Below, piece after piece: positions 36,093 to 44,839 of a stretch of 64,000 nt of DNA (its first letter is position 1; each line of letters opens with the position of its first letter). Source of the DNA: Deinococcus aquiradiocola (GTDB lineage: Bacteria > Deinococcota > Deinococci > Deinococcales > Deinococcaceae); NCBI RefSeq assembly GCF_014646915.1, contig NZ_BMOE01000009.1, forward strand, positions 104,869-168,868. Reading direction: 5' to 3'. The notes under the pieces were generated by a model. It searched no databases. It was not told the DNA's origin and saw only the letters and a program-made list of their open reading frames with translations. A program made the position numbers and the translations under genes.

Positions 36093-38108
36093 TTACTTCG
36101 CGAGGCGCAGTCGGGTGAGGAAGGCGGTGGATTCCGGCCGGATGGCCGTGCCCTGCACCGGCAGGTAGTTGTTCACGCGGCGCGGCAGGGTCTTCTGGGT
36201 GGCCAGGCCGTCGAGACGCTCGTACCACCTGTACGGCTGCACGTTCACGCCTGCTGCACGGGCGGCGTCCACGACCGAGCGGTACGCGGCGTGCGCCTGC
36301 GTGGCGGCGTCCAGGTAGTTCAGGTCGCGGTAGCTGCCGAGCGCGCTGCCGAACTGCGCGTCGGCGGACGTGGCGGCCGCGTTGACGGCCTTGACCTTGT
36401 CGGGACCGGCCTGCTGCACGAGCTGCAGGATGGCGTCCGTGTTGTTGAGGTACGCGGCCGTCAGGTAGCGGTACTGGCTGTCGAGGTTGAACTGCCCGAA
36501 GCCGCGCGTGAGGTCGTTGTACGCCATCACGGTGTTGCTCATGTCGCCGGAGTTCACGAACGCGAATTCGCCGCTGGGGCCGTACTCGGTGTTCGTTTCG
36601 CTGTCGTACCCGTCGTGCGGGTGAGACAGGCTGAAGTGATGCCCCGTCTCGTGCGTGATGGTGTCCGTGAAGCCGTACCCGGCGGCGTTCAGGTCGGGCG
36701 TCAGGAAGCTGTTCACGACGGCCTGCGTGCCGGTCACGCCGTCGTCGCCCGCCACGCCCAGCAGGCCCGGCTGGGTGTTCTCGCCGTCGTTGAAGGCGTA
36801 GATCGGCACCTGGTAGTCGCTGAGGGTCTTGTACTGGTTGCGGACGTCGTTCAGCGCGTAGGTGAAGAGGCGGTCGCCGGTCGGGTCGGCACGGTCCGGC
36901 GAGCAGATGTCGGCGTCCGTGGCGGGGAACAGGCACTTGTACGCGTCGAACACCTCGCCGCTCAGCGGGGCCGTGCGGATGGAGTTCGTGAGGGTCGCGA
37001 AGGGCTGCAGCACCTTCAGGCGGTCCTGCGACAGCTGCGGGCGGTACAGGTTCGCCTGCGTGTCCGCGCCTGCGCCCTGCTCGAAGGCGACGTTCAGGTT
37101 GATGCGTTCGGGCATGTTGGGCGGCGTGAGCGACACGCGGTAGATGGGGGACGGCGTGAACAGCAGGTCGAGCGCCACGTAGCGCGTCACGAGCGCCAGG
37201 TCCGGCCCGACCTTGGTGAAGGGACGGTACGTGGCCTTGCGGGTCCCGTACTCCCAGATGGGCGGCATACGGTAGTCCGGGACCTTGTCGCCGTCCACGT
37301 CGGCGTTCGAGACGTCCCAGTTGTTGGTCCACGCTTCGGGGTTGGCGGACAGGTCGTAGAACCACACGCGCTGCGTCCTGCCGTCGTCGCGGGGCGTGCC
37401 GCCCCAGGCGTTCAGGCGGCGCGAGGAGCGCTGACCGAACTTGGTGCCGGTGTCGCTGTCGGCGGCGTCGGCGCGCGTGAAGCTGTGGAACTTGAAGTCG
37501 GGACGACCGTACCAGTTCACGAGGAACACCGTGTACTGGCGGGCGTCCACGCCGATGCTGGAGGCGTTGTCGGCGAGCCAGTTCTCCGCGAGCACGCCGT
37601 CGATCTCGAGGTTGCCGGTCACGGCGCGCGCGATGTTGGTGGCGGGCGTGGCGCAGCTGAGATCGTCGGTGCTCTGGCAGTTGTACGCCTTCTGGTACAC
37701 GGTGAGGGGCTTCTCCGTGCCTTTCGAGGTCAGGTACGAGAAGAAGTTGTCCTCGAAGCTCTGGCTGGCGTACACGTAGTTGTACTGGTACGTGTAGGTG
37801 TTGCCGGTGGATTCCAGCGCGCCGTACGCGGACGGGATACGCGCGATGTTGCGGCCCGTGCCGGGCAGGATGGACGTGAAGTCGCTGACGTTCACGTCGC
37901 GCGGCCCGGCGACCTGTCCGGGCGCGGTGGGGTGGTAGCCGACGAGCACGACGTTGACCTTGACGGCCGCATCGATGTCCTGCTTCTGGCCCGGCTGCAG
38001 GGTGCTGAGCGAGAAGGTGCCGGGGTCGGCGGCGGGCGTGCCCTGCCCGCACGCGGCGAGGGTCAGGGAGAGTCCGAGCAGCGAGATCGCCTTGAATCTG
38101 GAAGTCAT
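36093..38108 (-). CDS. Lipoprotein zinc metalloprotease
   Basis: A 671-residue exported protein. The N-terminus LLGLSLTLAACGQG has a lipobox with Cys at about 20, so it is probably anchored to the membrane. Its centre holds the zinc motif ITHETGHHFSLSHPHD, with HExxH and further His/Asp downstream as in M43-type and related metzincin-like proteases. EYGPSGEFAFVNSGDMSNTVMAYN follows with the downstream Met-turn-like NTVMAYN. The region before it is unrecognised. Promoter TTGAAA (38191-38196), 16-bp spacer, TAGACT (38169-38174), the best conventional promoter on the minus strand. Exact peptidase family unsure. Confidence 0.8.
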   Translation of the reverse strand: MTSRFKAISLLGLSLTLAACGQGTPAADPGTFSLSTLQPGQKQDIDAAVKVNVVLVGYHPTAPGQVAGPRDVNVSDFTSILPGTGRNIARIPSAYGALESTGNTYTYQYNYVYASQSFEDNFFSYLTSKGTEKPLTVYQKAYNCQSTDDLSCATPATNIARAVTGNLEIDGVLAENWLADNASSIGVDARQYTVFLVNWYGRPDFKFHSFTRADAADSDTGTKFGQRSSRRLNAWGGTPRDDGRTQRVWFYDLSANPEAWTNNWDVSNADVDGDKVPDYRMPPIWEYGTRKATYRPFTKVGPDLALVTRYVALDLLFTPSPIYRVSLTPPNMPERINLNVAFEQGAGADTQANLYRPQLSQDRLKVLQPFATLTNSIRTAPLSGEVFDAYKCLFPATDADICSPDRADPTGDRLFTYALNDVRNQYKTLSDYQVPIYAFNDGENTQPGLLGVAGDDGVTGTQAVVNSFLTPDLNAAGYGFTDTITHETGHHFSLSHPHDGYDSETNTEYGPSGEFAFVNSGDMSNTVMAYNDLTRGFGQFNLDSQYRYLTAAYLNNTDAILQLVQQAGPDKVKAVNAAATSADAQFGSALGSYRDLNYLDAATQAHAAYRSVVDAARAAGVNVQPYRWYERLDGLATQKTLPRRVNNYLPVQGTAIRPESTAFLTRLRLAK

Positions 38109-38168
38109 GGTGTCCCCTTCAACGCAGACAGGTCCGCTGAGTGCGGCCCGGAATGTCTGGTTGCAGTG

Positions 38169-38196
38169 AGTCTAGATGAGTGGCGTCCATTTTCAA
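38169..38196 (-). promoter_or_regulatory. Conventional sigma-70 promoter of the metalloprotease gene
   Basis: TTGAAA, 16 bp, TAGACT on the minus strand. The leader is about 60 bases with an AAGGGG ribosome-binding site, so this gene is not leaderless. The remaining stretch up to the cupin gene (38197-38341) shows nothing else. Confidence 0.65.
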
Positions 38197-38341
38197 GCGA
38201 CTCTGTGACCCACAGTGTGCGCTGGGGTCCAGTGTGTCGCGGCCCGGACCGCGCTCAGGGCGGGCTCAGGTGCGTTCATGAAGGTGGGCGCGTGCCGGGC
38301 CATGTCGCCGTGGTGGGGGGCGCGGTTCAGCTGGCGGTCGA

Positions 38342-38620
38342 TCAGGCGTCTGTCAGCAGCACGGTCACCTGTCCGACCGGCGTGAGTCGCCGCGCGACGC
38401 CCGCCTCGGTCCGGTACGCTTCGCCCGCGCGCAGCGTCACGAAGTCCCCGTGCGGGAGGTCCAGCAGCAGCGTGCCGTTCAGGCACACGAACCAGCACGC
38501 GTCCGTCCCGCCGTCCTGCGCTTTTGTGAGCGACAGGATCCGTACCGCGCCGCCCGGCAGGGTCAGCGCCCGTTCGGGGCTGGACTGCGCGAGCCGCGCG
38601 AGGTGCAGCGCCTCCGGCAT
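38342..38620 (-). CDS. Small cupin-domain protein
   Basis: A 92-residue single-cupin protein. The beta-strand pattern reads GGAVRILSLTKAQ, then DACWFVCLNGTLLLDLPHGDFVTLRAGEAYRTEAG, the second of which matches cupin motif 1 in layout (G.l.l.l..g...l..Ge....). Only one His is in a metal-plausible position, so metal binding is doubtful. The ATG shares a base with the topA stop (TAATG), so it is translated after topA. Function unknown. Confidence 0.8.
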   Translation of the reverse strand: MPEALHLARLAQSSPERALTLPGGAVRILSLTKAQDGGTDACWFVCLNGTLLLDLPHGDFVTLRAGEAYRTEAGVARRLTPVGQVTVLLTDA

Positions 38621-41600
38621 TACTCGCCCCGCGCGGCCTGATTCAGTTTCTTGCTGGCCTGCAGGGCCATGCCCTTGGCCTTCTTGACGTCCAGGCCCAG
38701 GTCCGGCGCGACGTCCTCGACCTTCCGGCCGTGCTCGCGGGTGGCGGTCACCAGCGCGCGCTCCTGCTCGCTCAGCAGGCCCAGGTGCGGTTTCAGGTCC
38801 GCCCAGGCGAGTGCCGCGCGGGCGGGGGCCTTGGCGGGCGTCTTCTTGGCGGCGGGTTTCGCGGCCGTCTTCTTCGGGGCGGACTTGCTGCTGGCCTTCA
38901 GCGGCGTGTGGATCGCCATGCCGCCCTCGGCGGGCGCGGCCTTGCGGGCGGGCGCCTTGCCCGTGGCCGTCTTGCCGGTCGCGGTCTTGCCTGCCGTCGC
39001 CTTGCCGGTCGCCGCTTTCCTGGGCGCGGCCTTCTTCGCGGCCGGTTTGCGGGCGGAGGCCTTGCCGGGCTTCTTCTGCGGTTCCTTGCCGCGCTCCTCC
39101 AGGATGCTGCGCGCGTCCGCGTCCGTGAGGTCCGCGCCCTCCTCGCCCTTGCGGAGGGTGGCGTTGCGCTCCCCGTCCGTCAGGTACGGCCCGAACCGCC
39201 CGCTCTTGAGCAGGATCGCCGTGCGGTCCGGGAACTCGAAGGTCTTCAGCGGGCCCGCCACGGCCGACCCGCGTCCACGGAAGCGCGGCTGACGGAACGC
39301 CTCCTCCGCCTCCGGCACCGTGATGGTGAACAGCTGCTCATGCAGGGTCAGGCTGCGGCTGTCCGACCCGCGCTTCAGGTACGGCCCGAACTTGCCGTTC
39401 AGCGCCCACACCTCCTCACCTTCCGACACGCCCACCAGGCGGGGCAGCGTCAGGAGCTTCAGGGCGCGTTCCAGCGTCAGGGTGTTCAGGTCGTCGCCAG
39501 GGAAGAGGCTCGCCGTGCGGGTGGGCGGGTTGGTGTCGCCCAGCTGCACGTACGGCCCGAACCGTCCGGCCTTGCCGATCACGGGCAGGCCCGAGTCGGG
39601 GTCCGTCCCGATGGGGTGGTCGCCGCTCGGGCGGGACAGCAGGTCCAGCGCGAGCGGCAGGGTCAGCTCGTCCGGCGCGAGTTCCACCGGGATGTTCGCC
39701 TTGGTGTCGCCCTGACTGAGGTACGGGCCGTAGCGGCCCACGCGCACCTCGATGCCGCTCCCCGACAGGCGCGGCACGTCGATGGTCGCGACGGCACGCG
39801 CGTCGATGGCGCCCATCTGCGCCTCGATGAGCGGGTGGATGCCCATGCCGCCCGCGTCACCCAGGTAGAAGCTGCGCAGGTACGGCACGCGCTGCTTGCG
39901 GCCCCCGGCGATCTCGTCGAGGTCCTCCTCCATGCGGGCCGTGAAGTCGTAGTCCACCAGCTTCCCGAAGTGGTGCTCCAGCAGCGCCGACGTCGCGAAG
40001 GCCGTCCAGGTCGGCACGAGCGCCGAGCCTTTCTTGGCGGCGTACCCGCGGTCCTGGATCGTCCCGATGATGCTGGCGTACGTGCTGGGCCGCCCGATGC
40101 CCTGCGCTTCCAGTCCCTGCACGAGGCTCGCCTCGGTGAAGCGCGCGGGCGGCTGCGTCTCGTGCCCGCCGGGCGTCATGCGTTCCCCGGTCACGCGTTC
40201 GTTCACGCGCAGCGGCGGCAGGATCACCTCGCGGTCCTCCAGCGCGGCGTTCGGGTCGTCGCTGCCCTCCACGTACGCGCGCAGGAAGCCGGGGAAGTCG
40301 ATGGCGCGGCCGGAGGCGTTCAGCGTCACGCTGCGCCCGTCGCTCGCCTGACCGGACAGGCGCACCTGCATGCGCCGCCCACGCGCGTCCGCCATCTGCG
40401 ACGCGACCGTGCGCTTCCAGATCAGGTCGTACAGGCGCCAGCCGTCACTGTCCAGTTCGCTGCGCAGGCTGTCCGGCGTGCGGAACGTCTGCCCGGCGGG
40501 CCGGATGGCCTCGTGCGCCTCCTGCGCGTTCTTGGATTTCGCGGCGTACACGCGCGGCTGCGGCGACAGGTACGCGTCGCCGTACATATCCTTCACCTGC
40601 GTGCGCGCGGCGTTCATGGCCTCGGCGGACAGGTTGGGGCTGTCGGTACGCATGTACGTGATGTATCCGCCCTCGTACAGTTTCTGCGCGGCGCGCATGG
40701 TGCGCTGCGCGCCGAAGCCCAGCTTGCGGGACCCTTCCTGCTGCAGCGTGCTCGTGATGAACGGCGGGTACGGGCGCTGCGTGAAGGGTTTCTCCTCGGC
40801 GCTCGCCACGGTCAGCGTGCCGCCCGTGAGCTTCGCGGCGAGGTCGCGCGCCTGCACTTCGCTGAGCATGACGACGGCGACGGGCTTGCCGTCCGGGCCG
40901 ACCTTCAGCTTGCCGGTCGCCGGGTCGAAGTCGCGGCCCTGAGCGAGCCGCACGCCGTCCAGCTCCGCGAGGCGGGCCGGAAAGCTGCTGGCGTCGGCGG
41001 TCACGCAGGCCGCCTCGATGTCCCACCAGCTGCCGGACACGAACCGCATGCGTTCCCACTCGCGCTGCACCAGCAGGCGCGTCGCGACGCTCTGCACGCG
41101 GCCCGCCGAGAGTTTCGGCGCGACCTTGCGCCACAGCACCGGGCTGACCTCGTAACCGTACAGGCGGTCCAGGGCGCGGCGCGCCTCCTGGGCCTCCACG
41201 AGGTTCGTGTCGATGCTGCGCGGGTTCGCGATGGCCGCCTGGATCGCTTCCCTGGTGATCTCGTGGAACACCATGCGTTTGACGGGGACCTTCGGTTTGA
41301 GTTCCTGCAGGAGGTGCCACGCGATGCTCTCGCCCTCGCGGTCGTCGTCGGTCGCGAGGATCAGTTCGTCGGCCTCGGCCGTCAGTTTGCGGAGTTTGGC
41401 GACGTGCTGGCGTTTCTCGGCCGACACCACGTACAGAGGCCGGAAGTCCTCTTCGACGTTCAGTCCCAGCCTCGCCCATGCCTCGTTCCTGTACTTCTCG
41501 GGAATCTCGGCGGCGCTTTTGGGCAGGTCACGGATGTGCCCAATGCTCGACTCCACCGTGTACCCCTTTCCGAGGTACTTCTCGATGGTGCGCGCTTTGG

Positions 41601-41634
41601 CCGGAGATTCGACGATCACTAGGGTATTGGGCAT
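38620..41634 (-). CDS. topA: DNA topoisomerase I
   Basis: Relaxes negatively supercoiled DNA by passing one strand through a transient break; 1004 residues. The Toprim domain has VIVESPAKARTIEKYLG and ILATDDDREGESIAWHL with the metal-binding DxD. The catalytic Tyr is Y327 in GGYITYMRTDSPNLS. Four glycine/phenylalanine-rich topoisomerase C-repeats follow (GRYGPYLSQGD, GRFGPYVQLGD, GKFGPYLKRGSD, GRFGPYLTDGER) in place of zinc fingers. A Lys/Ala/Pro-rich tail of about 110 residues (residues about 860-960) resembles histone H1. ATG at 41634, with a possible extended -10 about 45 bases upstream. Confidence 0.97.
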   Translation of the reverse strand: MPNTLVIVESPAKARTIEKYLGKGYTVESSIGHIRDLPKSAAEIPEKYRNEAWARLGLNVEEDFRPLYVVSAEKRQHVAKLRKLTAEADELILATDDDREGESIAWHLLQELKPKVPVKRMVFHEITREAIQAAIANPRSIDTNLVEAQEARRALDRLYGYEVSPVLWRKVAPKLSAGRVQSVATRLLVQREWERMRFVSGSWWDIEAACVTADASSFPARLAELDGVRLAQGRDFDPATGKLKVGPDGKPVAVVMLSEVQARDLAAKLTGGTLTVASAEEKPFTQRPYPPFITSTLQQEGSRKLGFGAQRTMRAAQKLYEGGYITYMRTDSPNLSAEAMNAARTQVKDMYGDAYLSPQPRVYAAKSKNAQEAHEAIRPAGQTFRTPDSLRSELDSDGWRLYDLIWKRTVASQMADARGRRMQVRLSGQASDGRSVTLNASGRAIDFPGFLRAYVEGSDDPNAALEDREVILPPLRVNERVTGERMTPGGHETQPPARFTEASLVQGLEAQGIGRPSTYASIIGTIQDRGYAAKKGSALVPTWTAFATSALLEHHFGKLVDYDFTARMEEDLDEIAGGRKQRVPYLRSFYLGDAGGMGIHPLIEAQMGAIDARAVATIDVPRLSGSGIEVRVGRYGPYLSQGDTKANIPVELAPDELTLPLALDLLSRPSGDHPIGTDPDSGLPVIGKAGRFGPYVQLGDTNPPTRTASLFPGDDLNTLTLERALKLLTLPRLVGVSEGEEVWALNGKFGPYLKRGSDSRSLTLHEQLFTITVPEAEEAFRQPRFRGRGSAVAGPLKTFEFPDRTAILLKSGRFGPYLTDGERNATLRKGEEGADLTDADARSILEERGKEPQKKPGKASARKPAAKKAAPRKAATGKATAGKTATGKTATGKAPARKAAPAEGGMAIHTPLKASSKSAPKKTAAKPAAKKTPAKAPARAALAWADLKPHLGLLSEQERALVTATREHGRKVEDVAPDLGLDVKKAKGMALQASKKLNQAARGE

Positions 41635-41877
41635 AGTCAGGGTGGGGAGCGGCAGGGGGCTGCCGCCCGACGGCGTCAAGGTATCACAGCGGTCCTCGCG
41701 TCACTGCACGGCGTCTCCCAAAGGGCGCGTACGTGAGGCCGGGTGAGGCGACGCCCAAGTCCGTCCGGGCGCGTGCGGGCCGTGCGGCGGGAGGGGTCCG
41801 GGCACGCCGCGTGGAGTTTTTCACAGCGGCCAGCGCGGCTTTACCTGCTCTTCATGTCGCGTGCTACATTCGGTCCG

Positions 41878-42480
41878 ATGCGGCAGAACGGCAGGTCACA
41901 GGGCAGCCTGGGCAGCGGTGCCCTGGCCCTCCTGCTGCTCGCCGGCGCGGGCCTCGTCACGGCCCTCCCGCTGCCCCGCCCCCATGCCCCCGCCCGGCCT
42001 CACGCGACCCTGCTCGTGCTGGGCGCCGCGCAGTACAACGGCCGCCCCAGCCCCGCCTTCCGCGAACGCCTCGACCGCGCTGCCGCCCTTTACCGCGCGG
42101 GCGGCGTGACGCGCGTCGTCGTGAGCGGCGGCGTGGGCACCGGCGACCGCTACGCGGAAGGCACGGTGGGCCGCCTGTACCTCGCGCGGCACGGCGTGCC
42201 CATCGCGGACGTGCAGGCCGAGACGCGCAGCCGCACCACCCTCCAGAACCTCCAGTACAGCCGCGCGCTGCTGCAGGACGCCGCCCGGCCCGGCCGGACG
42301 CTGCCCGTCACGCTCGTCACCGACGAGGCGCACGCCCCGCGCGCCCTGGCACTCGCCCGTGCCAGCGGCCTGAACGCCGACGTGAGCAGCGTCCCGCTCG
42401 GGTCCGGGCAGGCCCGCTACCGCCTGCGCGAGAAGCTCGCCCTGCTCGCGTACACCCTGCTGGGCGTCGCCCGCCCCTGA
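41878..42480 (+). CDS. DUF218/YdcF-family protein
   Basis: A 200-residue membrane-anchored protein: one N-terminal helix (GALALLLLAGAGLVTALPL), then a DUF218 domain. The domain has ATLLVLGAAQYNGRPSPAFRERLDRAAALY, VTRVVVSGGVG and VPIADVQAETRSRTTLQNLQYSRAL, the conserved E..s..T..N......l segment. The family includes SanA and YdcF, linked to envelope integrity and nucleotide-cofactor binding. Leaderless: TACATT (41865-41870) lies 7 bases before the ATG, which excludes the longer upstream frame. Confidence 0.88.
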   Translation: MRQNGRSQGSLGSGALALLLLAGAGLVTALPLPRPHAPARPHATLLVLGAAQYNGRPSPAFRERLDRAAALYRAGGVTRVVVSGGVGTGDRYAEGTVGRLYLARHGVPIADVQAETRSRTTLQNLQYSRALLQDAARPGRTLPVTLVTDEAHAPRALALARASGLNADVSSVPLGSGQARYRLREKLALLAYTLLGVARP

Positions 42481-42482
42481 CC

Positions 42483-42565
42483 GCCCGACCGGTCGGGCCA
42501 GGCAGGAACAGGGGAGACCCAGGTGAAGACAGGAGAAGGCGGGCGGCCACGGGGCCTCGCCCGCC
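42483..42565. terminator. Palindrome and hairpin between convergent genes
   Basis: A perfect 16-bp palindrome GCCCGACCGGTCGGGC (42483-42498) follows the DUF218 stop. A second hairpin GGCGGGC / GCCCGCC (42538-42565) lies nearer the GntR stop. Together they probably end both convergent transcripts. Confidence 0.5.
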
Positions 42566-42586
42566 TGCCGCCCGCCTCCCGTCCGT

Positions 42587-43279
42587 TCAGGGCTCGAAGC
42601 TGTCCTGGAAGGCGTACCGGTCGCCGCGCACCCAGTAGTTGACGTAACTGGCGCGGCGCGACCCGCTGAACGTCGTGCGGCGCAGCAGGAACGCCGCCGT
42701 GCCGACCGGCACGCGCAGCAGGTCCGCTTCCTCCTGACGCAGGTTCACGGCCTCCAGGCTCTGCTCGACGCGCGTCATGGGGACACCCATGCTGACCATC
42801 ACCTCGTGGATGCTCTCGCTCGTGAGGTTGTGTTCCAGCAGGCCGCCCGCGAGGCGCGCGTCGATGTACCGCTTCTCGATCACGAGCGGTTCCTCGCCCG
42901 CGAGCCGCAGGCGGTGAATGAAGATCACGGGATTGCCCGTCTCGACCTGCAGCACGCTGGCGATCTCGGGCGTGGCGTTCAGCTGCATGCTCTGCAGGAT
43001 GGTGTTGTGCTGGTCCGGGTCGCGCGCCCATTCCCGGAAGGGACGCACGCGGAACATGCCCTGACGGAAGCGTTTGCCGGTCGGGAAGGTCCCGGCGCCC
43101 TGCACGCGGTACACGTACCCTTCCCGTTCCAGTTCGTCGATGGCGCGGCGGGCCGTCATGCGGGACACTTCGAATTCGCGGGCGAGTTGGGGTTCACTGG
43201 GAAGAGGGAACCCTTCCGAGTAGTCTCCACCCAGCAGCCGATCTTTCAGGGTGGTCTTGATCAGTGGGTATTTGGCCAT
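42587..43279 (-). CDS. GntR-family transcriptional regulator (HutC/UTRA type)
   Basis: DNA-binding regulator of 230 residues. The winged helix-turn-helix at about 20-65 contains FPLPSEPQLAREFEVSRMTARRAIDELEREGYVYRVQGAGTF, of which SEPQLAREFEVSRMTARRAI is the recognition core. A UTRA effector domain follows from about 80 (NPVIFIHRLRLAGEEPLVIEKRYID, then LRVPVGTAAFLLRRTTFS). Effector unknown; UTRA domains bind small sugars or amines. GGGAGGG precedes the ATG. A GTGTAC-GAA-GTACAC operator-like palindrome lies upstream, suggesting autoregulation. Confidence 0.9.
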   Translation of the reverse strand: MAKYPLIKTTLKDRLLGGDYSEGFPLPSEPQLAREFEVSRMTARRAIDELEREGYVYRVQGAGTFPTGKRFRQGMFRVRPFREWARDPDQHNTILQSMQLNATPEIASVLQVETGNPVIFIHRLRLAGEEPLVIEKRYIDARLAGGLLEHNLTSESIHEVMVSMGVPMTRVEQSLEAVNLRQEEADLLRVPVGTAAFLLRRTTFSGSRRASYVNYWVRGDRYAFQDSFEP

Positions 43280-43615
43280 GTTCCCTCCCAGACGGTAGAC
43301 AGCGACAGATCGCGGCGTGGTGTGCGCTTCGGGCCGGGTGCCCGGCGCCGCACAGAAGCATAAACCGGAAAGCGGTGGTCGGGACGTGCAGGGTGGCGGG
43401 CCGCCCGGACAGGCGGGCGCGGCGACCCCGTGGACGCGTCCTTAACTCAGCTTAATCTATTTGTGTACGAAGTACACGCACGCCGGGCGACCTGACCCCC
43501 GACCCCCCCTGTTCCTGAAGGGGGAACAGCGCACAATCCCTTCATTTCTGCCCCGCGACACCCGAAAAGCAGGCGCGGACGCCCCGGAACCCCGCCGGTC
43601 GCCGGTCCGGCCGCC
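43280..43615 (-). promoter_or_regulatory. Intergenic region with a GntR-type operator
   Basis: No gene is seen. The AT-richer part (43441-43480) holds the perfect inverted repeat GTGTAC-GAA-GTACAC (43463-43477). On the minus strand it is followed by a -10-like TAGATT, so a bound repressor would cover the spacer of a promoter for the regulator gene. The leader of roughly 170 bases ends in GGAGGG. The rest is GC-rich with nothing recognisable. Confidence 0.55.
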
Positions 43616-44629
43616 TCAGCCGCCGATATGAGACATCTCGACCTTCGGGCGGTCCGCGTGCGTCGCCTCGCCGCGCTCCTCCGAGTACCGGTCGCGCCGC
43701 GCACTCCACGTCCCGGCCAGCAGCGCCGCGAGCTCACCGTCGCTCGCGCCGTCCCGCAGCGGCGAACGCAGGTCCAGCCCGCCCGTCGCGAACAGGCACG
43801 TGTACAGCACGCCCACCGCCGACAGCCGCGCCCGCGTGCAGTCGCCGCAGAAGGGCCGCGTCACGCTCGTGATGAGTCCCGCCTCGTGCCCCTCCGCGTC
43901 CACCCAGCGGGACGCCACCTCGCCCCGGTACTGCGCGTCCACTGGCCGGAAGTCCCCGCCCAGCCGCGCCAGCACCTCGCGCGGCGGCACCACCGCGTCC
44001 AGGTTCCAGCCGTTGTGGTTCCCGACATCCATGAACTCGATGAAGCGCAGCACCGCGCGGTCCCGCAGTGCCGCCCACAGCTCACCGAGCGCCGCGTCGT
44101 TCACGCCGCGCTGCACCACCGTGTTCACCTTCACGCCCAGCCCCGCCGCGAGCGCCGCCTCGATCCCGTCCAGCACCCGGTCCGGATGCACACCCAGCCC
44201 GTTCATGCGGCCGAACACCTCCGGGTCCACGCTGTCCAGACTGACCGTCACGCGCCGCAGGCCCGCCGCCTTCAGGTCCGCCGCGAGACGCGGCAGCAGC
44301 AGGCCGTTGGTGGTCATGGCGATGTCCTGCACGCCCTCTATCCGCACGAGGCGCGCGATCAGGTCCGGCAGGTCCCGCCGCAGCAGCGGCTCGCCGCCCG
44401 TCAGGCGCAATTTCTGCACGCCGCCCGCCACGAACACCCGCGTCAGGCGCTCCAGCTCCTCGAAACTCAGCAGTTCCGTGCGCGGCAGGAACGCGAAATC
44501 CGGCCCGAAGACCTCGGCAGGCATGCAGTACGTGCAGCGCAGGTTGCAGCGGTCCGTGACCGACAGCCTCAGGTCACGCAGCGGTCGGCCCAGCACATCG
44601 GTGAGCGGCGAAACGGAGTTGGAGGGCAC
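43616..44629 (-). CDS. moaA: GTP 3',8-cyclase MoaA (molybdenum cofactor)
   Basis: Radical-SAM enzyme that rearranges GTP in the first step of molybdopterin synthesis; 337 residues. The SAM cluster motif is C28-NLR-C32-TY-C35 in SVTDRCNLRCTYCMP. LRLTGGEPLLRRDLP and TVSLDSVDPEVF follow. The second cluster is in RPFCGDCTRARLSAVGVLYTCLF. It ends in Gly-Gly, needed with MoaC. GTG at 44629 is chosen because TATGCT (44637-44642) lies 7 bases upstream. An upstream ATG at 44641 would begin inside that -10. No other mo-genes are adjacent. Confidence 0.95.
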   Translation of the reverse strand: MPSNSVSPLTDVLGRPLRDLRLSVTDRCNLRCTYCMPAEVFGPDFAFLPRTELLSFEELERLTRVFVAGGVQKLRLTGGEPLLRRDLPDLIARLVRIEGVQDIAMTTNGLLLPRLAADLKAAGLRRVTVSLDSVDPEVFGRMNGLGVHPDRVLDGIEAALAAGLGVKVNTVVQRGVNDAALGELWAALRDRAVLRFIEFMDVGNHNGWNLDAVVPPREVLARLGGDFRPVDAQYRGEVASRWVDAEGHEAGLITSVTRPFCGDCTRARLSAVGVLYTCLFATGGLDLRSPLRDGASDGELAALLAGTWSARRDRYSEERGEATHADRPKVEMSHIGG

Positions 44630-44839
44630 GCCCGCCAGCATACCCGCCCGCGTGGCCCGCCCGTGTGACCGCCCTCCCGCTTCACCGGCCCCGCTCCCTG
44701 AACCCGGTCCACGTCTCACGGTACCGGCACGGTAACCCAACCCAAAGGCAACCCCGCAGCCGCTACAGTGAACGCCAACACCGCCGCACACAACTTCAGG
44801 CCACGCTTCCGCCCGCCACGGGCACCCACGGAGGTCGTC

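Noticed and set aside
38731..41622. A 963-codon plus-strand frame opposite topA
   Set aside because: Composition is Arg/Ala/Gly/His-rich shadow sequence, and the opposite strand encodes a complete topoisomerase I.
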